From: Rhodobacteraceae bacterium S2214 | Lineage (GTDB): Bacteria; Pseudomonadota; Alphaproteobacteria; Rhodobacterales; Rhodobacteraceae | Reading direction: 5' to 3' | Assembly (NCBI GenBank): GCA_025141675.1 | Contig: CP081161.1 | Span: forward strand, 2,206,001-2,270,000 | DNA: 64,000 bases | Part shown: positions 48,614 through 57,640 of the stretch, one piece after another | How positions within the stretch are numbered: the first letter of the stretch is position 1 | How the letters are laid out: each line of letters begins with the position of its first letter | Position numbers and translations under genes: made by a program | The notes under the pieces: model-generated | The model's database searches: none | What the model saw: only the letters and a program-made list of their open reading frames with translations | Told to the model about the DNA's origin: nothing

Positions 48614-50035
48614 TCAAACCGAAATAATATCCGGCGGATTATCCAGCATCTCGCGTAGCGTTTGCATCCCCGACGCAAAGTGTTCGTGGCTCACCTGCCC
48701 GTTAATCGCAATCCGCACCGCATGGTTTGATCGCCCATCACGCAAAGCAAAATCCTCTGCCGATTTGATCAACACGCCCGCGGTTTCAGCCTGCTGTTTG
48801 AACTCGCCAGCACGCCAGCCCATGGGCAGCTCTAACCACAAAAACGGGACCTGTTCAGACCACGTCAGCTTATGACCGCCGAGGATATTCACCGCCGCAC
48901 GCACATCTTCGGCAATCCGGCCTTTAATCCGCTCAATAATGTCCGGCAATTCGGGCTGGGCCATAATGTATGCATACATATCCGTTACAAGCCGCGTCAC
49001 ACCAAACGAATGGAACGTGGACGTGCGGGCAAGGTTCGCGCCCCAATCCAAAGGGGCAACCGCAAATCCGATCCGCAGCGCGGCTGTCAGCGACTTTGAC
49101 GGTGACGTCACATACCACCCCAAATCCGGCGCCAACGCGCGATAACTTGGTCCGTTATGTTCGGTCCGCATCAACCGATAACAATCGTCATCAATGATAT
49201 GGATACCGTAACGCTGCGCCAGCTTCGCAATCTGCTTACGGCGCGGCGTCGATGTTGTGCGCACAGTCGGATTGCAGACCTCGGCAGAGGTGCAAAACAC
49301 CTGCACACCCTGCGTTTTGATCAAATCCTCAAGCACCGCCGGATCAGGCCCCTCGTCATCCCAAGGCACCCCCACAACTTGAGCGCGCGACATGACAGCA
49401 GCCGACCTGAACCCACCATAGCTAAGCTCATCCACGGCAATAACAGGTGAAGGTCCATGCAGAACCGTTTGTAAAATCATGATAATCGCGCTTTGGCCGC
49501 CATGCGACGTAATCACATCGTTTTCATCAAACGGACCGACGGGGGTATCGGTCAAAGATGCCTTAAACGCGCGCCGTGCCGCGATATCTGTGACGCGGCT
49601 TGGGTAGTTCAACAGATGTTCGGGCACCATATCCGTGGCGAGCGCTTGTAAAGCCCCCCGCATGATCGCACCCTGCCCGACCTCCGGCATTTTCGGGCTC
49701 AACAGATGAACCCGCTCCGATAACTCAGCGACGTTATCCAACATCGCAGGCGCGTCCCAGACCGATTGCGCAACAGCTTTGCGTTCCGTCACGAACGTAC
49801 CGCGGCCAACACCAGCGGTCAGACGCCCTTCATCTGTCAAGACAGCATAGGCCCGCGCCACGGTGCCCGGTGTGACATTGATTCGATACGCAAGATCACG
49901 CACAGGCGGCAGTTGTTCACCGGCAGACAATTGTCCCGATACAATCGCTTCGCGAATGGCCTGCGCCAACGCCTTATACTTCGCACGCCCCGCACCAGAC
50001 AGACTTGGTTGCCATTTTGTATCGGATACAATCAT
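48614..50035 (-). CDS. MocR-type regulator (GntR HTH fused to aminotransferase-like domain)
   Basis: A 473-residue protein with an N-terminal GntR winged helix (residues about 15-80, LAYRINVTPGTVARAYAVL) and a large fold-type I aminotransferase domain (about 110-470). The PLP-binding lysine is probably in SPSKSLTAALRIGFAV. MocR proteins sense PLP adducts of amines or amino acids and control adjoining genes. Divergent from the DUF1127 gene and upstream of the guanidine-II unit on the same strand (gap of about 140 bp to the riboswitch). A sigma-70 promoter and two palindromes lie around its start. Confidence 0.9.
   Translation of the reverse strand: MIVSDTKWQPSLSGAGRAKYKALAQAIREAIVSGQLSAGEQLPPVRDLAYRINVTPGTVARAYAVLTDEGRLTAGVGRGTFVTERKAVAQSVWDAPAMLDNVAELSERVHLLSPKMPEVGQGAIMRGALQALATDMVPEHLLNYPSRVTDIAARRAFKASLTDTPVGPFDENDVITSHGGQSAIIMILQTVLHGPSPVIAVDELSYGGFRSAAVMSRAQVVGVPWDDEGPDPAVLEDLIKTQGVQVFCTSAEVCNPTVRTTSTPRRKQIAKLAQRYGIHIIDDDCYRLMRTEHNGPSYRALAPDLGWYVTSPSKSLTAALRIGFAVAPLDWGANLARTSTFHSFGVTRLVTDMYAYIMAQPELPDIIERIKGRIAEDVRAAVNILGGHKLTWSEQVPFLWLELPMGWRAGEFKQQAETAGVLIKSAEDFALRDGRSNHAVRIAINGQVSHEHFASGMQTLREMLDNPPDIISV
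50017..50031. promoter_or_regulatory. Palindrome over the first codons of the MocR gene
   Basis: TTGTATC-G-GATACAA is a perfect inverted repeat with one central base, at codons 2-7 of the MocR gene. A second palindrome, GTACAATGTAC, lies at 50056-50066 near the expected transcription start. Both are candidates for autoregulation. Confidence 0.4.
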
Positions 50036-50070
50036 TCTCTCGACCCACGCATGCAGTACAATGTACCAAA

Positions 50071-50099
50071 TAGATACGAAACAACTGCAAATGTGTCAA
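50071..50099 (-). promoter_or_regulatory. Sigma-70 promoter of the MocR gene
   Basis: On the minus strand TTGACA (50094-50099) is followed after exactly 17 bp by TATCTA (50071-50076). It ends 36 bp upstream of the MocR start codon and overlaps the promoter region of the divergent DUF1127 gene. Confidence 0.55.
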
Positions 50100-50121
50100 T
50101 ACAATTTGAAAGGGACGCATC

Positions 50122-50352
50122 ATGTCATCAAACGCTATCCACCCCGCCCAACTCGCTCTCCTCAACTCTCAGGCACAGCTTCCAACGCTGGCCCGTGTTG
50201 CTGTGACCGTGGCGGTGATGGCGACGAAATGGGACATGAATTGGCGAACCCGCAAGGCGCTTGGTCGTCTTGATCCATACGAATTGGACGACATCGGCCT
50301 CACGTCAGCTGAGGCCAAGCGCGAAGCGAACAAGCGCTTCTACCAACGTTAA
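50122..50352 (+). CDS. Small DUF1127 protein
   Basis: A 76-residue protein whose C-terminus (WRTRKALGRLDPYELDDIGL...EAKREANKRFY) matches the DUF1127/YjiS family; the N-terminal half carries a hydrophobic stretch (ARVAVTVAVM). AAAGGG lies 8 nt upstream of the ATG. DUF1127 proteins in Agrobacterium influence RNA turnover and phosphate/stress genes. A strong terminator follows at once. Confidence 0.85.
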   Translation: MSSNAIHPAQLALLNSQAQLPTLARVAVTVAVMATKWDMNWRTRKALGRLDPYELDDIGLTSAEAKREANKRFYQR

Positions 50353-50365
50353 GATCTTCCTGACT

Positions 50366-50394
50366 GGGCCGGATATTTTCCGGCCCCTTTTTTT
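50366..50394 (+). terminator. Rho-independent terminator of the DUF1127 gene
   Basis: GGGCCGGA/TCCGGCCC 8-bp stem, 5-nt loop, then seven T residues (50388-50394). It also abuts the stop of the convergent thioesterase gene. Confidence 0.9.
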
Positions 50395-50818
50395 AGTGCT
50401 TTGGGATCGAATACGTCAGCGACGCCCGCGCAACAGGGTCCGTCTGCCCTTCGCTGAACAGCAGAACATCCCCCACAGCCAAAACGCGCCCCAACTTCAG
50501 AACCCGCGCTTTTGCAATCAGATCAACGCCAGCGGCAGGTTTACGCATAAAATCAATGCCGCAATTGGTCGTCACCGCCAACCCGACCGGCCCGATCCGC
50601 GCCAAAATCGCAAGATACATCGCCACATCCGCGAGCGCGAACATCGACGGACCTGATACAGTCCCGCCCGGACGCAAGTGCTGTTCTTGAACACGTAGCC
50701 GCACCGTCAATTCCGTCTCATCCAGCGCATCGAGCCCGAACATGTCCGCGACTTGCGTGAAATCCCGTTCCAAAAACGCCTCTAGCGCCGGAATATCCAT
50801 TTTCAAAATGTCAGACAT
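50393..50818 (-). CDS. PaaI-type hotdog-fold thioesterase
   Basis: A 141-residue hotdog protein of the PaaI/YdiI thioesterase group. Expected motifs are GGTVSGPSMFALADVAMYLAI (central helix with the catalytic acid) and TTNCGIDFMRKP. ATG at 50818 with GAGGGA upstream; the frame opens six codons earlier without a ribosome site. Acts on acyl-CoA; substrate unknown. Divergent from the enoyl-CoA hydratase-like gene, possibly functionally linked. Confidence 0.83.
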   Translation of the reverse strand: MSDILKMDIPALEAFLERDFTQVADMFGLDALDETELTVRLRVQEQHLRPGGTVSGPSMFALADVAMYLAILARIGPVGLAVTTNCGIDFMRKPAAGVDLIAKARVLKLGRVLAVGDVLLFSEGQTDPVARASLTYSIPKH

Positions 50819-50878
50819 GTCTTCCCTCACTCCCAATCACGGCCTAAGCTTCCGTGAAACCAACCTAAAGGCAAGCCT

Positions 50879-51661
50879 ATGACATTGCTCTCACGCGACG
50901 TTACTGACCATATCGCACATATTGAAATGACGGCGCCCGCACGGCTGAACGCGCTGTCCGACGCGATGCTGGCAGCGCTTCACGCCGAACTCGATACAAT
51001 CGCGGAAGACGATACAATCCGTGTTGTGATCCTATCCGGCAGTGGAAAAGCGTTCTGCGCAGGCCACGATTTAAAGGAAATGCAGGCCGGACGCAGCGCC
51101 GATGATGGCGGGGCCGCCTATTTCAAAGACCTATTTGGCCGTTGTGGGGCCCTGATGCAGCGCATTCAAACGCTTCCGCAACCTGTGATCGCTCAGGTCC
51201 ACGGCATCGCCACAGCCGCCGGTTGCCAACTTGTCGCGACATGCGACATGGCAGTCGCGGCTGATACGACAAAATTTGGTGTTAACGGGGTCAACATCGG
51301 ACTGTTCTGCTCAACGCCGATGGTGGCATTAACGCGCAACATCCCAACGAAATCCGCATTTGAAATGCTGACAACGGGTCGTTTCATTGACGCGACAGAA
51401 GCACAACAACTTGGCCTGATAAACCGTTCTGTTCCAACAGAAAATCTGCAATCAGCCACCCGCGCTTTGGCCGCAAGCATTGCCGCGAAATTGCCCGCCG
51501 CTGTCCGTTACGGTAAGGCGGCATTTTACGCGCAATCCCACATGGCGACGCAGGATGCCTATGCCTTCACCGCCGACGTTATGGCCGCAAACATGCAGGA
51601 TCGCGACACCAACGAAGGCATCGCTGCCTTCTTGGAGAAACGTAAACCGGACTGGTCCTAA
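50879..51661 (+). CDS. Enoyl-CoA hydratase/isomerase-like protein, ECHDC3 type
   Basis: A 260-residue crotonase-fold protein. The CoA/oxyanion segment is SGSGKAFCAGHDLKEM (about residues 53-68). The motif GIATAAGCQLVATCDMAVA and VNGVNIGLFCSTP match the ECHDC3 subgroup closely. Both catalytic glutamates of hydratases are absent here (Q117 in place of the first; the second position lies in a Gly-Val-Asn-Ile stretch), so hydratase activity is doubtful. Single gene, divergent from the thioesterase. Confidence 0.88.
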   Translation: MTLLSRDVTDHIAHIEMTAPARLNALSDAMLAALHAELDTIAEDDTIRVVILSGSGKAFCAGHDLKEMQAGRSADDGGAAYFKDLFGRCGALMQRIQTLPQPVIAQVHGIATAAGCQLVATCDMAVAADTTKFGVNGVNIGLFCSTPMVALTRNIPTKSAFEMLTTGRFIDATEAQQLGLINRSVPTENLQSATRALAASIAAKLPAAVRYGKAAFYAQSHMATQDAYAFTADVMAANMQDRDTNEGIAAFLEKRKPDWS

Positions 51662-51727
51662 CTTCTTTTGGTCAGAAATATTTTGCGCGGTCTGGGGTGC
51701 AAAACCCCAGATGGCCCCGCAGGGCCA
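51662..51727. repeat. REP-like element, copy 2, with two adjacent hairpins
   Basis: Begins CTTCTTTTGG like the element after hemB. It holds TCTGGGG/CCCCAGA (51691-51711, 7-nt loop) and, next to it, TGGCCC/GGGCCA (51712-51727, 4-nt loop). It fills the 68-bp gap between two convergent genes and may serve both as an end signal. Confidence 0.5.
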
Positions 51728-51729
51728 TT

Positions 51730-53199
51730 CTACAGATCGTAAATATCGCCAAACTTTGCTTCGAGGTAATCCAGCAATGGCGCCTCGCTCGGCGCTGCAC
51801 CGGTCGCGCGCGTGATCAAATCTTTGGGTTCATAAAGACCACCAAAGCGTTGAACATTCTCGCGTAACCATCCAGTGGCCGCACCTGTGTCGCCATTTGC
51901 AAGATCGGCATCGACCGCAGGGACTGCCGTCCGCATCGCTGTATTCAAGCAACCCGCATAGACATTCCCAAGCGTATACGTTGGGAAATACCCAAACAAA
52001 CCTTCGGACCAATGCACGTCCTGCAACACCCCGTTTGACGGCTTGTCCACGGCATACCCAAAATCAGCCAAGAACCGATCGTTCCACGCGGCCTCTAGAT
52101 CCGCGACGGCCAAATCGCCTGACATCAGCGCCCGTTCCAGATCGAACCGCAGCAGAACGTGCAAGTTATATTGCACCTCGTCGGCTTCGGTACGGATAAA
52201 CCCGTCCGTCACACGGTTCACGCAGGCATAAAACGCACGCGCATCCGCGATCCCAAAGTCCCCAAACGCATCACGCATCTGACCATAGAGCCATCCAGTG
52301 AACGCCTCCGACCGCGCAAGCTGGTTTTCGTAAATCCGGCTTTGGCTTTCATGCACACCCATCGACACGCCGCCACCCAGCGGCGTCAGTAGATGCTGTT
52401 TGTCGATCCCTTGCTCATAACACGCATGGCCGACTTCATGGATTGTCGAGTAAAAACAATTGAATGGATCACGTTCCTCAGTGCGCGTCGTGATCCGCAC
52501 ATCCAAACCGGACCCGCTCGAAAACGGGTGAACGGCCTTATCAATCCGTCCGCTTTTCAGGCCATACCCAAAGGTTTGCGCCAGCTTAGTCGACAAAGCC
52601 AGCTGTGCCGCCTCGTTAAAGGAACCGGACAATGCGGCAGGCGCAGGTTTGTCCAGGATCGCAGCACGCAGCGCCACCAGACGCGGACGCAACGCGTCAA
52701 ACATCGCACCCAGTTCAGCACCCGTCGCACCCGGTTCATAGTCGTCCAGCAAGGCGTCATAGGCATCCGCATCGCCCGCAACCGCAGCGGCTTCTTCCCG
52801 CCGAAGCGCCACAACCTTGTCCAACATTGGCAGGAACGCTGCGACGTCTTCATTGGCCCGTGCAACCGCCCACACGCGATGCGCAAGCGACGTGGTTTTT
52901 GCAAGTTCCGCCGCTAGTTTAGCAGGCACTTTTAACGTCCGCGTATACGATCGTTTGACCTGCCGTAGGTTTGCAGCTTCAACATCGTTTGCAGCCTTTG
53001 CGGTCTCAAGCCAGTCACCAATCCGCGGATCAATCCGCCGCGCATGTAGCACGTTCGCCATCGCACCATGTTCTTCGGCGCGTTGGTCAGTTGCCCCTTC
53101 CGGCATCATCGTTTCCTGATCCCAGCCCAAACGGCCAGCGACCTGAGACAGCGCTTCGGTTTCACGCTGAAACGCCATCAATTCTGCATAAGCGGACAT
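51730..53199 (-). CDS. M32 carboxypeptidase (Taq type)
   Basis: A 489-residue metallocarboxypeptidase of family M32. The zinc motif HEVGH is in FYSTIHEVGHACYEQG, preceded by DVRITTR and followed by GVHESQSRIYEN with the third ligand glutamate. Cytosolic, no signal peptide. The start is directly next to the ctaA stop (1 bp apart), so it is likely the second gene of a ctaA unit. Confidence 0.94.
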   Translation of the reverse strand: MSAYAELMAFQRETEALSQVAGRLGWDQETMMPEGATDQRAEEHGAMANVLHARRIDPRIGDWLETAKAANDVEAANLRQVKRSYTRTLKVPAKLAAELAKTTSLAHRVWAVARANEDVAAFLPMLDKVVALRREEAAAVAGDADAYDALLDDYEPGATGAELGAMFDALRPRLVALRAAILDKPAPAALSGSFNEAAQLALSTKLAQTFGYGLKSGRIDKAVHPFSSGSGLDVRITTRTEERDPFNCFYSTIHEVGHACYEQGIDKQHLLTPLGGGVSMGVHESQSRIYENQLARSEAFTGWLYGQMRDAFGDFGIADARAFYACVNRVTDGFIRTEADEVQYNLHVLLRFDLERALMSGDLAVADLEAAWNDRFLADFGYAVDKPSNGVLQDVHWSEGLFGYFPTYTLGNVYAGCLNTAMRTAVPAVDADLANGDTGAATGWLRENVQRFGGLYEPKDLITRATGAAPSEAPLLDYLEAKFGDIYDL

Positions 53200-54342
53200 C
53201 TACACAGCCCCCCGAACAGATTGCGGCAACGGATAAGTCGCCAAGAACCGCGCCCGCAGGACCAGAACCCACAGCACAACCGCGCCAAACTGATGCACAA
53301 TCGCGATTTGCCACGGCGCAGAATACAACACGGTCACAATACCCAGCAGCATCTGAACAACCATCATCGCCAACACCAAATTAAAACCAAACCGTGTTTG
53401 CGCATTGGCCGATTTGCGCGCACGCAGCCAGACGACGATCCCGAAGACAAACAGGACATAGCCCGCCATCCGGTGCATAAACTGGACCAGCCCCGCGTCC
53501 TCAAAGAAGTTGCGCCAAACAGGTTCAAGCACAAACGGATCAGGCGGTAAAAACCCACCTGCCATCAGCGGCCATTGCGGAAAAGCGCGGCCCGCATCAA
53601 TGCCGGCGACCAAAGCGCCCAACAATATCTGGATGAACGTCAGTCCAACCAAAACCGACGCCCATTTCGCAAGTGTCGGATTTCCCAAACGACGCGCCTG
53701 CAGCAGGTCCGCTTCGCGACGCGAAAGCCGCAGAATGTACCACGCAATAAACCCGAAAATCACAAACGCGAGGCCCAGATGCGTGGCAAGCCGGTAAGAC
53801 GCCACATCCAGCATCCCCGCTTCAAGTCCACTGGACACCATCCACCAGCCAATCGCGCCTTGCAGGCCGCCCAAGGCGCCGATGAACAACAACTTCCCCG
53901 TCCAACCTGTTGGAATATTGCGGGTAATCGCAAACCCAAGGAAACCAAGCGCCCAGACAACACCAATGAAACGGCCCAACTGACGGTGTCCCCATTCCCA
54001 CCAGTAGATGAACTGGAATTCAGTCAGGGACATGCCTTTATTCTGTTCTTGGTACTCGGGTATTTGACGGTATTTATCAAATTCGACCTGCCAATCCGCG
54101 GCATTCATCGGCGGCAACGCACCCGACACGGGGTTCCATTCCGTGATCGACAATCCGCTGTCGGTCAACCGCGTCAAACCACCAACAGCGATCATGACCG
54201 CGACAAGCGCAAACAAAACGTAAAGCCACGCGCGAATGCCCTTACGCGCGCCCTGTCCTTTCGCGTCGATCCCGCCAGTCGTGACGGCTTTCTTTTCGGT
54301 CGTATTGACCTCTTCAAAAATATTGCGGGGCTTGGTCGCCAT
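53200..54342 (-). CDS. ctaA: Heme A synthase
   Basis: A 380-residue Cox15/CtaA protein with eight membrane segments, converting heme O to heme A for cytochrome aa3 oxidase. The family start VGGLTRLTDSGLSITEWNP and the paired histidines in WWEWGHRQLGRFIG and FMHRMAGYVLF are present. Alphaproteobacterial type. The rest of the cytochrome oxidase genes are not in view. Confidence 0.96.
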   Translation of the reverse strand: MATKPRNIFEEVNTTEKKAVTTGGIDAKGQGARKGIRAWLYVLFALVAVMIAVGGLTRLTDSGLSITEWNPVSGALPPMNAADWQVEFDKYRQIPEYQEQNKGMSLTEFQFIYWWEWGHRQLGRFIGVVWALGFLGFAITRNIPTGWTGKLLFIGALGGLQGAIGWWMVSSGLEAGMLDVASYRLATHLGLAFVIFGFIAWYILRLSRREADLLQARRLGNPTLAKWASVLVGLTFIQILLGALVAGIDAGRAFPQWPLMAGGFLPPDPFVLEPVWRNFFEDAGLVQFMHRMAGYVLFVFGIVVWLRARKSANAQTRFGFNLVLAMMVVQMLLGIVTVLYSAPWQIAIVHQFGAVVLWVLVLRARFLATYPLPQSVRGAV

Positions 54343-54417
54343 TTACGGGATCTCCGGATGTGTCAGTGCACGCATTGTGCACGGGTTGTGCACGCGAGTC
54401 ACAGGGCAATTTGGGGC

Positions 54418-55158
54418 TTAATCGCGCTCTTTCCAGCGCACCATTTGTCGCATCACGCCGTGCAACATTTGCACATCCGCGCGGGTCAACGGCAGACGCG
54501 ACCACAGGTTACGCAAATTGATCTTCATGCTCGGCGCTTTGTGTTCGGGATAGAAGAAACCGGCGGTTTCCATCCGGTCTTCGTAATGGGTCGCCAGCGC
54601 TTCCATTTCCGCGTGTGACGCCCATTCACCCTCCATGGAAACTGTGGATGGCACGGTGTCCACGGTCGCCTGACGCCATTCATAAGCGGTCAGCAGCACA
54701 CATTGCGCAAGATTCAGCGACGCAAATTCAGGGTTCACAGGGACCGAGATAATCGCGTTCGCCTTGGCGATGTCGTCGTTTTCCATCCCTGCCCGTTCAG
54801 GTCCAAACAGGATTGCAACTTTTTCACCATTTGCAATACGTTGCGCGGCGTCCTTCATGGCGAATGCGGGCGTAAATACTGGCTTTGTCAGCTCGCGGGG
54901 ACGCGCAGTCGTGGCATAGACATAGGTACAATCGGCAATTGCATCGGCAGTGCTGTCGCACATCACAGCTTCGTCCAACAGCCGCCCCGCACCGCTGGCC
55001 ATCGCAACGGCCTTTTGGTTTGGCCACCCATCTCGCGGACTTGTAATCCGCATCCGGTCCAATCCGAAATTCCACATCGCGCGCGCAGCCGCACCAATAT
55101 TTTCACCCATCTGCGGACGGATCAGAACAAACGCGGGTTGAGGCGTATCTTGGGGCAT
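54418..55158 (-). CDS. trmJ: tRNA (cytidine/uridine-2'-O) methyltransferase TrmJ
   Basis: A 246-residue SPOUT methyltransferase that methylates 2'-OH at position 32. Motifs are IRPQMGENIGAAARAMWNFGL, the FGPERAGMENDDI loop, and SLNLAQCVLL at the C-terminal knot. The ATG at 55158 with AAAGGAAC 5-6 nt upstream is chosen over one 39 nt earlier. Separate promoter likely. Confidence 0.92.
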   Translation of the reverse strand: MPQDTPQPAFVLIRPQMGENIGAAARAMWNFGLDRMRITSPRDGWPNQKAVAMASGAGRLLDEAVMCDSTADAIADCTYVYATTARPRELTKPVFTPAFAMKDAAQRIANGEKVAILFGPERAGMENDDIAKANAIISVPVNPEFASLNLAQCVLLTAYEWRQATVDTVPSTVSMEGEWASHAEMEALATHYEDRMETAGFFYPEHKAPSMKINLRNLWSRLPLTRADVQMLHGVMRQMVRWKERD

Positions 55159-55297
55159 TTCGGTTCCTTTAAAGATCGCCCGCCTGATACGTGGCACGCG
55201 CGGTTAAGACAAGCGTAACAGCTTTGCGACACTGATAGCCAAGCGGCAAAAATCCAGCTAAAGGGGGGCAACACAAGATAAAAGACGGAATTTACCC

Positions 55298-55927
55298 ATG
55301 GCCGACTCAGACGTAGAACTGCCCCAGCTGTACCTGATCACCCCGTCAGAGGTCGAATTGATGACCTATCCGGATATTCTCGGCGCCTGTCTTGATGCCG
55401 CAGAGGTCGGATGCGTCAGATTGGCCTTAGGCACAAAAGACGAAGACGTGATCGCCCGCACGGCAGACGCCCTACGCGAAGTGACCCACGCGCGCGACGT
55501 CGCATTGGTGATCGACACACATATCCAACTGGTCGAACGTCTGGGCCTTGATGGCGTTCACCTGACAGACGGCGCACGTTCTGTGAAGAAAGTCCGTAAA
55601 GAGCTGGGTGATGATGCCATTGTCGGCAGTTTCTGCGGGAATTCTCGCCACGACGGTATGACAGCCGGTGAACTGGGCGTGGATTATGTGGCGTTCGGCC
55701 CCTGCGGACAGACGTCGCTGGGAGATGGATCACAAGCAGAAGTCGACCTGTTCGAATGGTGGTCCATGATGATCGAAGTACCGGTTGTCGCGGAAGGGGC
55801 GTTGACCAAAGAATTGATCACCAAGATTTCGCCGCACACTGATTTCTTCGGTATCGGCAACGAAATATGGTCCGCAGAAGATCCAATTGCAGCTTTTGCC
55901 GATCTACGTTCAGCGATCGTGGCTTAG
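55298..55927 (+). CDS. thiE: Thiamine-phosphate synthase-like protein
   Basis: A 209-residue TIM-barrel protein of the TMP synthase/TenI family. Recognisable parts are LDGVHLTDGARSVKKVRKELG (equivalent to the VHLGQxD region), VGSFCGNSRHDGMTAGELGVDYVAFGP and a phosphate-binding end at VAEGALT and FFGIG. The sequence is divergent from canonical ThiE, and there is no TPP riboswitch in front and no other thi gene nearby, so a role in thiamine synthesis is not certain. Overlaps the convergent olsA by 18 bp. Confidence 0.72.
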   Translation: MADSDVELPQLYLITPSEVELMTYPDILGACLDAAEVGCVRLALGTKDEDVIARTADALREVTHARDVALVIDTHIQLVERLGLDGVHLTDGARSVKKVRKELGDDAIVGSFCGNSRHDGMTAGELGVDYVAFGPCGQTSLGDGSQAEVDLFEWWSMMIEVPVVAEGALTKELITKISPHTDFFGIGNEIWSAEDPIAAFADLRSAIVA

Positions 55928-56734
55928 GCCCGCGCGCACCGCAGTTTCAACAGCAAGGCTTAGGTCTTTACGGTTTTCGAAATCGCGCACGTTTACGGGT
56001 TCATGATACCGCACACTGGCCGCGCCCTGACGGGTTGCGGCCAGTGTGGCCAGCAGATGCGGACCAAAGTCCATATCGCCCCACCAACCGTAGATACGGG
56101 GATCGCTGCTTTCATCCGGAATATATTTGACCGTTACCGGCTGGATGCGCATAGTCTCGCGCAGATCATCGTCAAAAAACGCGGCAAACAGCGTCGGCTT
56201 GAACCCAAGAACCTGAAGCCCATCCGTCGACGTACCTTCAGGGAAAAACAACAGCTTATGGCCCGCCCTTAATCGTTCCTGAAAAACAGAAACCTGCGTT
56301 TTTGCACTTTTCCGATCACGCTGAATAAAAACCGTTCCGGTGGCCCGTGCGAGCCAGCCGATACCGGGCCATTTGGCAACTTCTGACTTCGACACGAAGT
56401 AAATCCGCTTAGTCGCGTTCAGCGCAAAGATATCCAGCCAAGACACATGATTGGCGACAACAGCACCGGGTCCGCGCATCACTGTGCCCTGAACTTCGTG
56501 CCGTATACCCATGATATAAAACGCGTTCTTGCAAACGAACTGCGTGATGAACGGCGTGATCGGGCGCTTGGCCTTCCAGATTGGAGCTTCGATCAATCGC
56601 ACGACCAAGAGCAACACCAAACACACCGCGATCATAAAGATCAGCGGCACGCCCCGTCGGACAATGTGAAACCAACCGATCATCCCGATTGCGGGCATTG
56701 TCGGATGGTCGACCGAATCCCAAGGTTTCGTCAC
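55910..56734 (-). CDS. olsA: Lyso-ornithine lipid O-acyltransferase
   Basis: A 274-residue PlsC-family acyltransferase with an N-terminal membrane segment, catalytic NHVSWLD (H/D dyad) and phosphate-site FPEGTSTDG. The gene directly upstream is OlsB, which makes lyso-ornithine lipid, so this is OlsA rather than a general PlsC; relatives also act on lysophosphatidic acid. The two genes are 1 bp apart. Ornithine lipids substitute for phospholipids under phosphate limitation. Confidence 0.9.
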   Translation of the reverse strand: MTKPWDSVDHPTMPAIGMIGWFHIVRRGVPLIFMIAVCLVLLLVVRLIEAPIWKAKRPITPFITQFVCKNAFYIMGIRHEVQGTVMRGPGAVVANHVSWLDIFALNATKRIYFVSKSEVAKWPGIGWLARATGTVFIQRDRKSAKTQVSVFQERLRAGHKLLFFPEGTSTDGLQVLGFKPTLFAAFFDDDLRETMRIQPVTVKYIPDESSDPRIYGWWGDMDFGPHLLATLAATRQGAASVRYHEPVNVRDFENRKDLSLAVETAVRAGLSHDR

Positions 56735-56735
56735 G

Positions 56736-57506
56736 TTATTGGGCCCCCAGCATGGCGCGCTGACGCGCTGACAACTGCGCAGTTTCCAAGATCATGCACA
56801 CATCCGTCGTTTGAAAATCGAGATCAACAAACGCCCCAGCCCCCACAACGCCACCCATTCGAAGGTACGCTTTGATCAAAGACGGCATCGCGACCATAGC
56901 GGCCCGATGATCATCCACGTCGCCCGCAAATTCGGACGGATCAACGGCTCCGTCACCATGCGCACAGGGACGTATATCTGCGGGTGCCAGATGCTTCGCA
57001 TGCAAGTACCGAATTGCGTTCCGGTGAACTCCCAAATCGACGCCCGGAAAGGACGCAACGCCAAACAAATACGAAATATGATGGGTCTCGACGTAACGGG
57101 CCAATGCCTGCCACAGGTGCATCAAAGACAATCCGCCGCGATAATCCGCCCGAATACAGGATCGGCTTAGTTCCAACACATCGTCGCGTCCGTCGGTCAA
57201 AGATGACAGGTCAAATTCGCGAGCCGAGTAAAAACCGCCCGCTTCAATCGCCTGCTTATTTCGCATAAGACGATATGTTCCAATGACTTGCGCTGCACCT
57301 TTCAATGACAAATCACGCAAAATCAGATGATCGGCAAACGTATCAAAAGGGTCACCTTCGGTTTGCGCAGCGTGGTCAGTTCCAGCGCTATCAGCTCCCA
57401 TTTCCTTGCAGAAGACATCATAACGTAACCGTTGCACCGCGTGCAGGTCTTCTGGTCCTTGGGCCAACGAGACCGCAAATCGGGAAGGTGGAGAAACGAT
57501 ATTCAT
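56736..57506 (-). CDS. olsB: L-ornithine N-acyltransferase
   Basis: A 256-residue GNAT-like (Acyl-ACP type) enzyme, first step of ornithine lipid synthesis, adding 3-hydroxyacyl to ornithine. Motifs are RLRYDVFCKEMGAD, VIGTYRLMRNKQA, LELSRSCIRADYRGG and SYLFGVASFPGVD. First gene of the olsBA pair. A half-type TTAAC element occurs 35-50 bp upstream but does not fit the CtrA spacing. Confidence 0.93.
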   Translation of the reverse strand: MNIVSPPSRFAVSLAQGPEDLHAVQRLRYDVFCKEMGADSAGTDHAAQTEGDPFDTFADHLILRDLSLKGAAQVIGTYRLMRNKQAIEAGGFYSAREFDLSSLTDGRDDVLELSRSCIRADYRGGLSLMHLWQALARYVETHHISYLFGVASFPGVDLGVHRNAIRYLHAKHLAPADIRPCAHGDGAVDPSEFAGDVDDHRAAMVAMPSLIKAYLRMGGVVGAGAFVDLDFQTTDVCMILETAQLSARQRAMLGAQ

Positions 57507-57640
57507 GGGACTGGCATTATGTCCTGAGATGGAAATTGATGGTTAGCGATTGTTAACACTCTATCAACTTTCTGCAGCTACACAAAACAGACATGAGTTG
57601 ACAGAATTACTGCTTACGCTACCCTTGGTTGCAAGATATT

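Noticed and set aside
55200..55297. TPP riboswitch in front of the thiE-like gene
   Set aside because: No CUGAGA-type or ACCUGA-type conserved THI-box elements seen.
57541..57557. TTAGCGATTGTTAAC-like element upstream of olsB as a CtrA box
   Set aside because: Spacing between half-sites is 6 not 7 and the first half has TTAG; only a half-site matches.
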